Origin: JBBIPA01 sp037443085
Lineage (GTDB): Bacteria; Chloroflexota; Dehalococcoidia; GIF9; UBA5629
NCBI GenBank assembly: GCA_037443085.1
Contig: JBBIPA010000023.1
Location: 1 to 28,498, forward strand
DNA: 28,498 nucleotides
Reading direction: 5' to 3'
In this document: positions 7,515-14,829 of the stretch, in pieces
How the letters are laid out: each line of letters starts with the position of its first letter
Numbering within the stretch: the stretch's first letter is position 1
The notes under the pieces: model-generated
Seen by the model: the letters and a program-made list of their open reading frames with translations, nothing else
Told to the model about the DNA's origin: nothing
The model's database searches: none
Program-made: the position numbers and the translations under genes

Positions 7515-7568
7515 CCCGCAGTATGCCAACACGCCACCGGTATTCAAACAAGACAATACACTGCATTA

Positions 7569-7589
7569 AGCTAATCATAGTGATTGGCT
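7569..7589 (+). terminator. 9-bp hairpin downstream of the HEAAH gene (terminator or operator)
   Basis: AGCTAATCA (7569-7577) pairs with TGATTGGCT (7581-7589), one G-T wobble, around a 3-base loop TAG. It is followed by TTCGCC rather than a clean T-run. The right arm contains the -35 of the next promoter, so it could equally be a regulator binding site. Confidence 0.33.
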
Positions 7590-7613
7590 TTCGCCACAAT
7601 TTTGCCCTATAAT
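7584..7613 (+). promoter_or_regulatory. Promoter of the conserved unknown gene at 7652
   Basis: A perfect -10 TATAAT (7608-7613) lies 18 bp after TTGGCT (7584-7589). The expected start near 7620 gives a leader of about 32 bases containing AAAGG (7638-7642) as ribosome binding site. Confidence 0.55.
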
Positions 7614-7651
7614 TTCCTTAAGCCCAAAGCTATGTTAAAGGCAGACTTTTC

Positions 7652-8323
7652 ATGGAAATTGACGAGAGAATCCAATATGCCATTGAGCACACCGAGGTAG
7701 TCAGGTCGCCTAAACAGAACTTGGCTACCTTCGGCATCACCAATATCTATTACTACCTGGTCACAGAGCTTATGGAAAGCGCCAATGTAGTCAGGGAAGG
7801 CAGGGTTATTGCTGCCAAACCGAAGATTGTTACGCCTACGTATCTGTTCAACCTGGAAGGCTTCAGCGGTTCAGCCAGAAGGTTCATCGAGATAATGGCA
7901 GAAAAGTATCCTCATGAAGCCGGCATCTTTTACTCCTACAAGAATGAACCCAAGGAGATGAACATTGTCTCCGAGCCTATGGAGAAGGTCGTAGATAAAA
8001 TCGGACAGCAAATCGACAGCCATGGTAACCCTTTAACCGCTATCATCAGAGGCGTTGAGGAAATGTGGGATGTGTCGCTGCTCAAGTTCACCTATGAACT
8101 AACCAGCAAGTCGGTTCATGCCAATGTGGCTGAAATGGAGAGAAAAGGCCTGTTGCGTGTTGATGACCAGGGACTACCCGCAGATGCCCGCAATCACATC
8201 GAGGAGCTTCTTGAACGAACCCGACGAGACGCGTCATATGCACCGTTACTGATAGCCGAATTAAAACGATGGGGCGTATTTCAGGAATATCAAGACAGGT
8301 TTCTTAACCTGTTCCGGAGATAG
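7652..8323 (+). CDS. Conserved hypothetical protein with possible winged-helix C-terminus
   Basis: A 223-residue soluble protein. I do not recognise a named family. The N-terminal part (residues 1-100) has short motifs such as PKQNLATFGITNIYYYLVTE that look conserved, because they mix aromatic and small residues without low complexity. Residues about 147-185 (LTSKSVHANVAEMERKGLL followed by a short acidic turn) resemble the recognition helix and wing of a winged helix. This is inference from pattern. The C-terminus is helical and basic. The gene has its own promoter and AAAGG site. An imperfect hairpin overlaps its stop codon. Being next to two small DNA-binding proteins, a regulatory role is plausible. 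Confidence 0.7.
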   Translation: MEIDERIQYAIEHTEVVRSPKQNLATFGITNIYYYLVTELMESANVVREGRVIAAKPKIVTPTYLFNLEGFSGSARRFIEIMAEKYPHEAGIFYSYKNEPKEMNIVSEPMEKVVDKIGQQIDSHGNPLTAIIRGVEEMWDVSLLKFTYELTSKSVHANVAEMERKGLLRVDDQGLPADARNHIEELLERTRRDASYAPLLIAELKRWGVFQEYQDRFLNLFRR

Positions 8324-8338
8324 CCAGACCATCTGGCT
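8322..8338 (+). terminator. Short hairpin overlapping the stop codon at 8321
   Basis: AGCCAGA (8322-8328) pairs perfectly with TCTGGCT (8332-8338) around a 3-base loop. No T-run follows, so termination would be Rho-dependent or weak. Confidence 0.28.
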
Positions 8339-8350
8339 TGAGCTTCAATC

Positions 8351-8378
8351 TAGAACACAAGTACTAGAACAATGTTAC
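8351..8378 (+). repeat. Two 14-bp imperfect direct repeats before the wHTH gene promoter
   Basis: TAGAACACAAGTAC (8351-8364) is followed directly by TAGAACAATGTTAC (8365-8378), identical at 10 of 14 positions. An inverted repeat CAAGTA/TACTTG (8358-8363 and 8376-8381) overlaps them, and its right arm enters the -35 at 8379. This is a plausible operator, perhaps for the winged-helix protein encoded just downstream. Confidence 0.4.
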
Positions 8379-8406
8379 TTGACAAATATCTGTTAGATGT
8401 TAATAT
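8379..8406 (+). promoter_or_regulatory. Probable promoter of the winged-helix gene
   Basis: A perfect -35 TTGACA (8379-8384) lies 16 bp before TAATAT (8401-8406), which is a weak -10. The leader to ATG 8467 would be about 54 bases. Confidence 0.4.
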
Positions 8407-8466
8407 TGATGCTATAAGTACGTTAGTCATAGGTACAAAGTCCCAGTAATTGGGCAGACAAATAGA

Positions 8467-8739
8467 ATGAACCGAAGGCGATCCAATATCCAGATAATGC
8501 GGGATATGCTAAAGATCGGCGAGAATGGCGCTGGCAAAACCAAGCTTATGTACAGCGCTAATATGAGCTATGCCCAAATTCAGAAATATCTGGGCTTCCT
8601 GGTTGACCATGGACTTATTGATAAGGTGGAAATGGGAAATCCCTCAGTAACTTATCATGTCACTGAGAAGGGACGGAGTCTGTTGAAAAGCATTGATACC
8701 ATCCTGGAAGTGCTTGACATGGAGGATACCGGCTTCTAG
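8467..8739 (+). CDS. Small winged-helix DNA-binding protein (HTH_45-like)
   Basis: A 90-residue regulator. The order is that of archaeal-type winged-helix proteins of the HTH_45/ArnR group: helix 1 (NIQIMRDMLKI), then TKLMYSANMSYAQIQKYLGFLVDHGLI with helix-turn-recognition helix, then the wing VTYHVTEKGRSLLKSID. Nearly the whole protein is the DNA-binding domain, so it probably works as a dimer through the C-terminal helix. A repeat array and promoter just upstream suggest autoregulation. There is no clear Shine-Dalgarno. It is 61 bp upstream of another small putative DNA-binding protein in the same direction. Confidence 0.85.
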   Translation: MNRRRSNIQIMRDMLKIGENGAGKTKLMYSANMSYAQIQKYLGFLVDHGLIDKVEMGNPSVTYHVTEKGRSLLKSIDTILEVLDMEDTGF

Positions 8740-8800
8740 TCACAGCGATTTAGTTTGCAGGCAACCGAAAACGAAATAATCAAGAAATGGGGAGCAGCCT

Positions 8801-9130
8801 ATGTCAGAAAAAAGAATGCTCATCGTAGATGCTGTGGTGGCCAAGAGGATAGAAGAAAACCGGGGCGATATGAACGTCTCGGATTTTATCAACTTTCTCA
8901 TTGACGGCCAGCTCAAACCGACTACCACCGAGGCCAAGAACACCCATGTTACCAAGGAAGAATTCGTACAGTTTGAGCAGGGGATAAGAGACCTGCTGCG
9001 CAACTTCCTTGAGTTCTTCCTGAGCTACAATCTGGAGCTGGGCAAACACTCAACAGAGCGAGAGCTAGACAGGCTCGCTCAGAAATGGCAAGCCATGGGC
9101 TTCAGTGCCACCAAAGTTGACCGCCCGTAG
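8801..9130 (+). CDS. Small protein with ribbon-helix-helix-like N-terminus
   Basis: A 109-residue protein without a firm family. Residues 5-37 (strand MLIVDAVVAKRI, then helix EENRGDMNVSDFINFLID) match the strand-helix-helix spacing of ribbon-helix-helix proteins, including the Ser-Asp-Phe-Ile-Asn start of the second helix. This is pattern-based inference. The rest (about 50-109) is amphipathic helix, possibly for oligomerisation. A good ribosome site GGGGAG precedes ATG 8801. It probably shares the transcript of the winged-helix gene and may act with it. A toxin-antitoxin role was considered, but no toxin-like partner is adjacent. Confidence 0.7.
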   Translation: MSEKRMLIVDAVVAKRIEENRGDMNVSDFINFLIDGQLKPTTTEAKNTHVTKEEFVQFEQGIRDLLRNFLEFFLSYNLELGKHSTERELDRLAQKWQAMGFSATKVDRP

Positions 9131-9275
9131 AGAAATCCGCACTTTTTTACCCGCCGATTTCCTCGATTAGCCTCATCTTCCAATTCGATAGAACTATCTT
9201 CTAGAACGCAATCACTTCCCAAGCTACCAAATACGTGTCATAGTGTCTATAGCTGGTTAGCATGGGAGGTGCACT

Positions 9276-10940
9276 ATGTCCAAAATCAGAGAGCTCTTAC
9301 AGCAGGGCAGACACGAAGAGTTGTGGCAGATGTGCTGCGGCTTCCTTGACCTGAGCCTGGAGCAATTCATGTCAATACAGAAACAGCTCCTGCTGGAGCA
9401 GATCGAGCTGCTGAAACGTTCCGAACTGGGCAGAAAAGTAATGCATGGCGCTATGCCCAGTACTATCGAAGAATTCAGAGCACAGGTGCCATTCACCACA
9501 TATAAAGACTACTGCCCGGAGCTTCTTGAGCAAAAAGAGCAGGGCTTACCGGCAAAACCTGTTCGCTGGGTGCATTCATCTGGCAGATCAGGCGAATACC
9601 CGTTCAAATGGGTCCCCATAAGTAAGAGAGCATGGGAGGAGATAACTCCACTTACCTGCGCTGGTAGAATTCTAGCCACCTGCAGGCATAAAGGCGATAT
9701 AAACATTGGGCTTAATTCTAAAGTATTATATGCTACTGCACCCATACCTTACGCCACTGGTGTTTTAGCAGCTAAATGTGAAGAAGAGTTTGGTTTCAGA
9801 TTTTTCCCTTCCCCACTCGAAGCAGGTCAGATGTCTTTTATAGAAAGAGTAGATAAAGGCTTCTGGCAAGCTTTGTCCGAGGGTATAGATGGCTTCTACG
9901 GTTTATCCATCATACTGGTGGCCATCGGTGAACGCTTCCAGCAAGGTGCTGGTAGCATAAAACTCACCACATTGCTATCAAGACCAAGAGCGTTATTTAG
10001 ATTAGCCAGGGGGAGAATCAAAAGCAGACTTGCGAAACGCCCAATGTTGCCTAAAGATCTGTGGACATTAAAAGGCATATCATCAACGGGAACAGACAGT
10101 GTGGTTTACAGAGAAAAAATTAAGGAGATGTGGGGGGTTTATCCTCTGGATGTGTATGCCAGTACCGAGGCACTTGCGATAGCCATACAAACATGGGATC
10201 ATGAATCTATGACGTTCATTCCCAACCTTAATTTCCTCGAGTTCATCCCTGAAAAAGAATACTTCAAATGGCAGATCGACCATTCTTACAAACCAAAGAC
10301 AGTCTTGCTCGATGAAGTAAAAGCTGGCGAAATTTACGAGGTAATCATCACTAACTTCCACGGCGGTGCCATGGTCAGGTATCGGCTCGGAGACATGATT
10401 AAGATAACAGCACTGAACAATGAAAAAACAGGCATAAATATCCCGCAGATGACTTTTGAGAGAAGGGCGGACGACCTCATTGACCTGGGACCTATGCGAT
10501 TGACCGAAAGATTGGTCTGGCAGGCGATTGAAAACACTGGCATCCCCTACAAGGACTGGATTGCACGCAAAGAAATAAACAATGGCACACCGGTAATGCA
10601 TTTATATCTGGAGCTTAAAGACAATTACATTGCCAGCGAAAAGGGGGTAGCCACGGCAGTATACGAGCAACTCAAAAAGTCCTATGATGGACTTCCCATC
10701 AAAGAACTGGAAGGGTTGGAAAGACTGATCGGTTTCAAGCCCATAGAAGTTACCCTGCTACCACAAGGAACCTTCGCTAATTATATTGCTCAGCGCCAGG
10801 CTGAAGGTGCTGATTTGGCTCACTTGAAACCACCTCACATCAATCCCAGCGACAATGTGCTCGCCCAACTTAGTGCCAAGGCAGAAGCCAAGCCCGAAGT
10901 AGCAGTCCCCGCTAAGGTCAAAGTTCCGACACACCGATAG
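9276..10940 (+). CDS. GH3-family acyl-adenylating enzyme
   Basis: A 554-residue member of the GH3 family (named after plant auxin-inducible acyl-acid-amido synthetases), within the adenylate-forming superfamily. Visible motifs are the phosphate-binding loop SSGRSGEYP (101-109), the YASTEA motif (294-299) for adenine/acyl binding, and YRLGD (369-373), whose Asp binds ribose. A C-terminal lid domain follows. The expected reaction is ATP-dependent activation of a carboxylic acid and transfer to an amine or thiol. The substrate in bacteria is unknown. The last 30 residues are an Ala/Lys/Val-rich tail. The GGGAGGTG site precedes ATG 9276. A strong hairpin terminator follows, and neighbours on both sides are unrelated, so it is probably monocistronic. 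Confidence 0.9.
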   Translation: MSKIRELLQQGRHEELWQMCCGFLDLSLEQFMSIQKQLLLEQIELLKRSELGRKVMHGAMPSTIEEFRAQVPFTTYKDYCPELLEQKEQGLPAKPVRWVHSSGRSGEYPFKWVPISKRAWEEITPLTCAGRILATCRHKGDINIGLNSKVLYATAPIPYATGVLAAKCEEEFGFRFFPSPLEAGQMSFIERVDKGFWQALSEGIDGFYGLSIILVAIGERFQQGAGSIKLTTLLSRPRALFRLARGRIKSRLAKRPMLPKDLWTLKGISSTGTDSVVYREKIKEMWGVYPLDVYASTEALAIAIQTWDHESMTFIPNLNFLEFIPEKEYFKWQIDHSYKPKTVLLDEVKAGEIYEVIITNFHGGAMVRYRLGDMIKITALNNEKTGINIPQMTFERRADDLIDLGPMRLTERLVWQAIENTGIPYKDWIARKEINNGTPVMHLYLELKDNYIASEKGVATAVYEQLKKSYDGLPIKELEGLERLIGFKPIEVTLLPQGTFANYIAQRQAEGADLAHLKPPHINPSDNVLAQLSAKAEAKPEVAVPAKVKVPTHR

Positions 10941-10965
10941 TACTACAATCACATAAACTGCCAGA

Positions 10966-10998
10966 TTACGGGCGGTTGTCTCTGTCAACCGCCCGTAA
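10966..10998 (+). terminator. Intrinsic terminator of the GH3 gene
   Basis: A perfect 13-bp stem (TTACGGGCGGTTG at 10966-10978 with its complement at 10986-10998) closes a 7-base loop and is followed by CTTTT. It lies 26 bases after the GH3 stop codon. Confidence 0.75.
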
Positions 10999-11067
10999 CT
11001 TTTGGTTACTAACGACATTCGGATACCAAAACCCGAATCTACTTCGTTCTGCGATACTGCACACCCC

Positions 11068-11096
11068 TTGACAAGCGAATTAACTAAACGGATAAT
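11068..11096 (+). promoter_or_regulatory. Promoter of the GGDEF/HD-GYP gene
   Basis: A perfect -35 TTGACA (11068-11073), 17 bp spacing, and -10 GATAAT (11091-11096). The predicted start near 11103 leaves about 6 bases before ATG 11109, with no Shine-Dalgarno, so the transcript would be nearly leaderless. Confidence 0.62.
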
Positions 11097-11108
11097 GAAA
11101 CCCAAAAT

Positions 11109-14100
11109 ATGGGTTTACAAGAAATTATTCCACTGCTGGCGGCAATAGCCTATATGCCACTGCTTATTATTCTCCTTTTCAACCGCCCCTGGCGAAAGCA
11201 AAACACCCTTTTCGCTTTGTATCTAACCGCGGCTATGACATGGGGGCTCAGCACCCTCTTATTGCGTAGCGAGACCCTCCTCGAACACAAACTAGTTCTT
11301 TTCCGAATTAACATCTTCTGCTTTGTATGGGTAACAGTACAATATTATTACTTCCTAAGATTCTACCTGCACCAATCTGGTGGTGGCATAATGCGCTTTG
11401 GCTACGCCATGTTGGCTTTAATAGCCATTGCGGCTATACTCGGCTATCTGCCAGAGGATGTCACATTCCAAGCAGGTGTGGTTTCGCCCAGCAGCGGGTG
11501 GTGGATAATTCTGGTTGCCATTCCGCTCTCCGTCATCTTGGCAACTATACTATATTTGCTAATACGTAGATTGAGAGTTTCCACCGACCCTATCGAACGC
11601 AATCGAATCGTGTATCTTCTCGCAGGAATCGGTATTGTAAGCGCTCTGGTACTTGCAAGCATACCTCCATTGGGCGACACTTTCCCTTTCGCCCACATTG
11701 GCCACCTAATAAATGCCTGCGTCCTGACATATACCACGCTACGGTATCAACTTTTGGATACAAGGCTAATTGTTCGGCGTGCCTTAACGTATATCTCTCT
11801 GATAGGCATCCTTCTGTTTATATTCACCTCATGGTTAGTCTTACTTTTTTATGGTTTTCGCATTTTGTTAAATATTGGCTCCGTAATTGGCGTAGCTGTG
11901 CTCACCGCTCTAACGGCAGTCACATTTTGGTCAAGAGCACGTGCGTATTTCTACCAAAAAACAGAGGAACTGTTCTATGGCAAGAGCTACGACGACCGCC
12001 AGGAGCTCTCCGACTTCCTCAGAAACAAAATACGTGGCGTTTTCAGCCTCAGAGAGTTGAGTGAGGGATTACTAACACCGCTGGTCAAAGTTGTAGGTTG
12101 CCGACAGGCGCATATGCTGATTTCTGAATCTGCAAGTGGTGATTTTGTTGCCGAGTTTTCCGAGCCAACCCCAGCACCAAAAACGGTACTCAGAATTAAG
12201 AAAAATAGTCCCATTGCAGAATGGCTAAAACGTGAAAACAGATATTTGACCAGGGAAACTCTCGATATCCATCCCGAATTCAGGGGTCTCTGGGAAGAGG
12301 AGTTAGACAGGGCTACAAGCCTGGACATAGAGCTGCTGTTCCCAGTGGTAAGCAGGGACAATCTCATCGGAATTCTGGCATTAAGCCGGAAAAAAACAGG
12401 CAAATACTCTCTTGAGGACACTAATTTCGTAGAAAACATCGCCAGTCAGGTAGCCATAAGCCTGGAGAAGGAATATCTTCAAGAAGAACTTCGCAAGAGT
12501 GAAGAGGAATTGTCACTCATCAATCGTCTGGCACTGGTTATCACTTCCAGTTTAAATATTCAGGAAATATATGACGCTTTTGTCAGCGGCCTCAGGAAAG
12601 TCCTCAGCGTTGACTTTGCTACGGTTGCTCTAGTCGAAGGAACAGAAATATGCTTTTCAGCCCTCTCCTCCCAGATGGGTTCAGCGTGGAAAGTAGGCGA
12701 GAAAATTCACCTGAAAGGCACAGCTACAGAATGGGTAATCCGACAAAAAAAGAGCCTGATGGAGCCTGACCTGGAACGTGATAGCATCTTCACCACTGGT
12801 GAAGAATATCTCAAACGTGGCATTCGCTCCATAGTTTATCTGCCCTTAATTACTAAAGACGAAGGCATCGGCAGCCTGATTATCGGCAGTCGCCTTCCAC
12901 ATGCTTATACTCCGACGCAGGTTAACCTCCTCGAGCGCCTCGCCTCCCAGATTTCAACATCAATAGCTAACTCCCAACTGTATGCCAGAGCCGAGCAAAA
13001 GTCTCGCATTGACGAGCTAACTGGCCTGTATAACCGCCGTCACTTCGATGAAACTCTCAAGCATGAAATAGACCGTCATTCTCGCTACGGCAGCATGCTA
13101 TCCCTGGCTTTCATCGACCTGGATAACTTTAAGAGATACAATGACACGCTGGGCCATTTGGCTGGTGACAAGCTGCTAGCACAAGTTGGCCATTTACTCC
13201 AGGCATCTGTCAGGAATATAGATATGGCTTTTCGCTACGGTGGCGATGAGTTTGCCATTATCATGCCACACACATCATCGGAAAATTGCTATACGGTAGC
13301 AGAAAGAGTCCGCGGTATAATTACCGCCGAAATTGCCAGTAATCAAATCTCAGTAACAACGAGCTTTGGCTTAGCCTCCTGGCCCAGCGATGGACTGACC
13401 ACAGACCATCTCATTAATGCTGCTGACAAGGCGCTCTACCACGCCAAGCACACAGGAGGCAATAGAACCTGCGTGGTATCTCAAATGTTGCCCCTGGCTA
13501 CTGAGATACATGAGAAAACACCTGCCGCAGAAAAAGAGACATTAAACATCATCTACGCTCTAGCCTCAACCATCGAAGCCAGAGACACCTATACCTACGG
13601 ACACTCCCAAAAAGTACGGGCTTATGCTGTGGCGCTGGCCGAGTCCCTTGGCTTACCTCCGGAAAAAGTAGTCGCTATCAGCCACGCCGCCTTGCTACAC
13701 GATATCGGTAAGATCGGTATCTATGACGACGTATTGAACAAGTCAGAGAAGCTTGATGTGGCCGAGTTTGAAATCGTCAAAGCTCACCCTGAACTATCAC
13801 GAGCCATAGTAGCCCATGTCTCCAGCCTGACTCCCTGCCTGCAAGCAATCCACCAGCATCATGAGCGCTGGGACGGTAAAGGATACCCCAGCGGCTTAAA
13901 AGGTGAAGCTCTTTCCCTGGAAGGACGCATCCTGGCTATCGCCGATGCTTTCGACGCCATGACCTCCAAGCGCCCCTATCGCGCTCCCATGTCTTCCAAA
14001 GATGCAGTCCAAGAATTAAAGCACGGCGCCGGCACCCAGTTCGACCCTAATCTGGTCGAAGCCTTCATACCCATCGCCCTCTCCACTACACCAGAAGAGC

Positions 14101-14141
14101 TGGTAATCAGGCATAATCCCGGCAGAACAGACATCGATTAA
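11109..14141 (+). CDS. Membrane sensor with GAF, GGDEF and HD-GYP domains (c-di-GMP turnover)
   Basis: A 1010-residue protein. Residues 1-275 hold about nine hydrophobic segments, resembling the N-terminal 7TM sensor region of some histidine kinases. Two GAF-like domains follow (about 300-450 and 475-625). The diguanylate cyclase domain starts at DELTGLYNRRHFDE (near 634) and has an intact GGDEF (711-715). An inhibitory I-site RxxD (R702-D705) sits exactly five residues before it, so feedback by c-di-GMP is expected. The HD-GYP phosphodiesterase domain (about 808-1000) has HD (864-865), HH (917-918) and DGKGYP (922-927), all catalytic residues present. One polypeptide can thus make and degrade c-di-GMP, and the GAF and membrane parts probably decide which. 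Its stop shares TTAA with the convergent methyltransferase stop. Confidence 0.95.
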   Translation: MGLQEIIPLLAAIAYMPLLIILLFNRPWRKQNTLFALYLTAAMTWGLSTLLLRSETLLEHKLVLFRINIFCFVWVTVQYYYFLRFYLHQSGGGIMRFGYAMLALIAIAAILGYLPEDVTFQAGVVSPSSGWWIILVAIPLSVILATILYLLIRRLRVSTDPIERNRIVYLLAGIGIVSALVLASIPPLGDTFPFAHIGHLINACVLTYTTLRYQLLDTRLIVRRALTYISLIGILLFIFTSWLVLLFYGFRILLNIGSVIGVAVLTALTAVTFWSRARAYFYQKTEELFYGKSYDDRQELSDFLRNKIRGVFSLRELSEGLLTPLVKVVGCRQAHMLISESASGDFVAEFSEPTPAPKTVLRIKKNSPIAEWLKRENRYLTRETLDIHPEFRGLWEEELDRATSLDIELLFPVVSRDNLIGILALSRKKTGKYSLEDTNFVENIASQVAISLEKEYLQEELRKSEEELSLINRLALVITSSLNIQEIYDAFVSGLRKVLSVDFATVALVEGTEICFSALSSQMGSAWKVGEKIHLKGTATEWVIRQKKSLMEPDLERDSIFTTGEEYLKRGIRSIVYLPLITKDEGIGSLIIGSRLPHAYTPTQVNLLERLASQISTSIANSQLYARAEQKSRIDELTGLYNRRHFDETLKHEIDRHSRYGSMLSLAFIDLDNFKRYNDTLGHLAGDKLLAQVGHLLQASVRNIDMAFRYGGDEFAIIMPHTSSENCYTVAERVRGIITAEIASNQISVTTSFGLASWPSDGLTTDHLINAADKALYHAKHTGGNRTCVVSQMLPLATEIHEKTPAAEKETLNIIYALASTIEARDTYTYGHSQKVRAYAVALAESLGLPPEKVVAISHAALLHDIGKIGIYDDVLNKSEKLDVAEFEIVKAHPELSRAIVAHVSSLTPCLQAIHQHHERWDGKGYPSGLKGEALSLEGRILAIADAFDAMTSKRPYRAPMSSKDAVQELKHGAGTQFDPNLVEAFIPIALSTTPEELVIRHNPGRTDID

Positions 14142-14788
14142 ACTGCCCTTGCTAGCACACATATATTCCTGGAAAAAGACTTCAGAGGAAAACTGTAGGA
14201 TTTCTCCGCAAACATGCTAACCACCTCAAAGCCAGCAGTAATCAGTGCCTTTTTTAGTTCGTTATATGAGTACAGATAATAATAACGCTGGATAGTTTTG
14301 CCTTTCGATTTCCAGGCTATATCCACTTCCTTACCTTTAAGCCAAAAACCAGGCTGCCACTTGTTCCAGACAGTGATAAAAACCTCAGCGCCAAGTTTTA
14401 GCACACGCCTTAATTCTCCGAAAGCAACATGCCTTTGTTCAGTCCCCTTGATATGATGATAAGTGGCTACCGCAATCGCCCAATCGAAGGTGTTATCAGC
14501 AAAAGGCAGAGCGACGGCATCGGCACTCACTAGATTAGCCTGAAACCTGAATTTAGCGGCATACTTCTGTGCCATTGTGAGCATCTGCGCCGAGAAATCA
14601 ATGCCCCATAGCTCAAAATTGTCCCTAAAAGGAAGGAAGTCCGGACCATGAGCGCAGCCGATATTTAATAGCCTGCCCCTCTGCCACCTGTGCGCCGTCT
14701 CATTAAGTTCAGTGGTAAAACGGCACCAATGCCGCAGCCGGTACCAGCTCTCCGCTATCTCATTAAATACTTCCCTGTTTGTTGCCAT
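14138..14788 (-). CDS. Trm9/ABH8-like SAM-dependent methyltransferase (putative tRNA wobble uridine)
   Basis: A class I methyltransferase of 216 residues from the ATG at 14788. Motif I is LLNIGCAHG (40-48), the acidic strand-2 motif is GID (62-64), and motif IV is FDWAIAVATYHHI (101-113). The string HHI-TEQRH-ELRRVLK-ITVWNKWQ (111-145) and the C-terminal YYYLYSYNEL (170-178) with SRNICVLA (206-213) follow the layout of Trm9/ABH8 enzymes, which methylate cm5U34 of tRNA to mcm5U. The start NREVFNEIAESW also fits. This reading is from memory of the family. A generic methyltransferase-11 call is the fallback. An upstream in-frame ATG at 14845 would overlap elp3 and adds an untypical extension. 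It is divergent from elp3 with 41 bp between starts, which supports a shared pathway. Confidence 0.85.
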   Translation of the reverse strand: MATNREVFNEIAESWYRLRHWCRFTTELNETAHRWQRGRLLNIGCAHGPDFLPFRDNFELWGIDFSAQMLTMAQKYAAKFRFQANLVSADAVALPFADNTFDWAIAVATYHHIKGTEQRHVAFGELRRVLKLGAEVFITVWNKWQPGFWLKGKEVDIAWKSKGKTIQRYYYLYSYNELKKALITAGFEVVSMFAEKSYSFPLKSFSRNICVLARAV

Positions 14789-14790
14789 AT

Positions 14791-14818
14791 TTGCCAATTT
14801 GTTAAACTTTGATATAAG
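14791..14818 (+). promoter_or_regulatory. Possible elp3 promoter in the divergent gap
   Basis: TTGCCA (14791-14796) lies 16 bp before TATAAG (14813-14818). The predicted start near 14825 is about 5 bases before the elp3 ATG. Both boxes are imperfect. The AAGGA at 14816-14820 could instead serve as ribosome site if transcription starts further upstream. Confidence 0.3.
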
Positions 14819-14829
14819 GAAAGCACAGC

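Noticed and set aside
8801..9130. Toxin-antitoxin module with the ribbon-helix-helix-like protein as antitoxin
   Set aside because: The neighbour upstream is a DNA-binding protein and the neighbour downstream is a GH3 enzyme. No RelE-, PIN- or MazF-like protein is adjacent.
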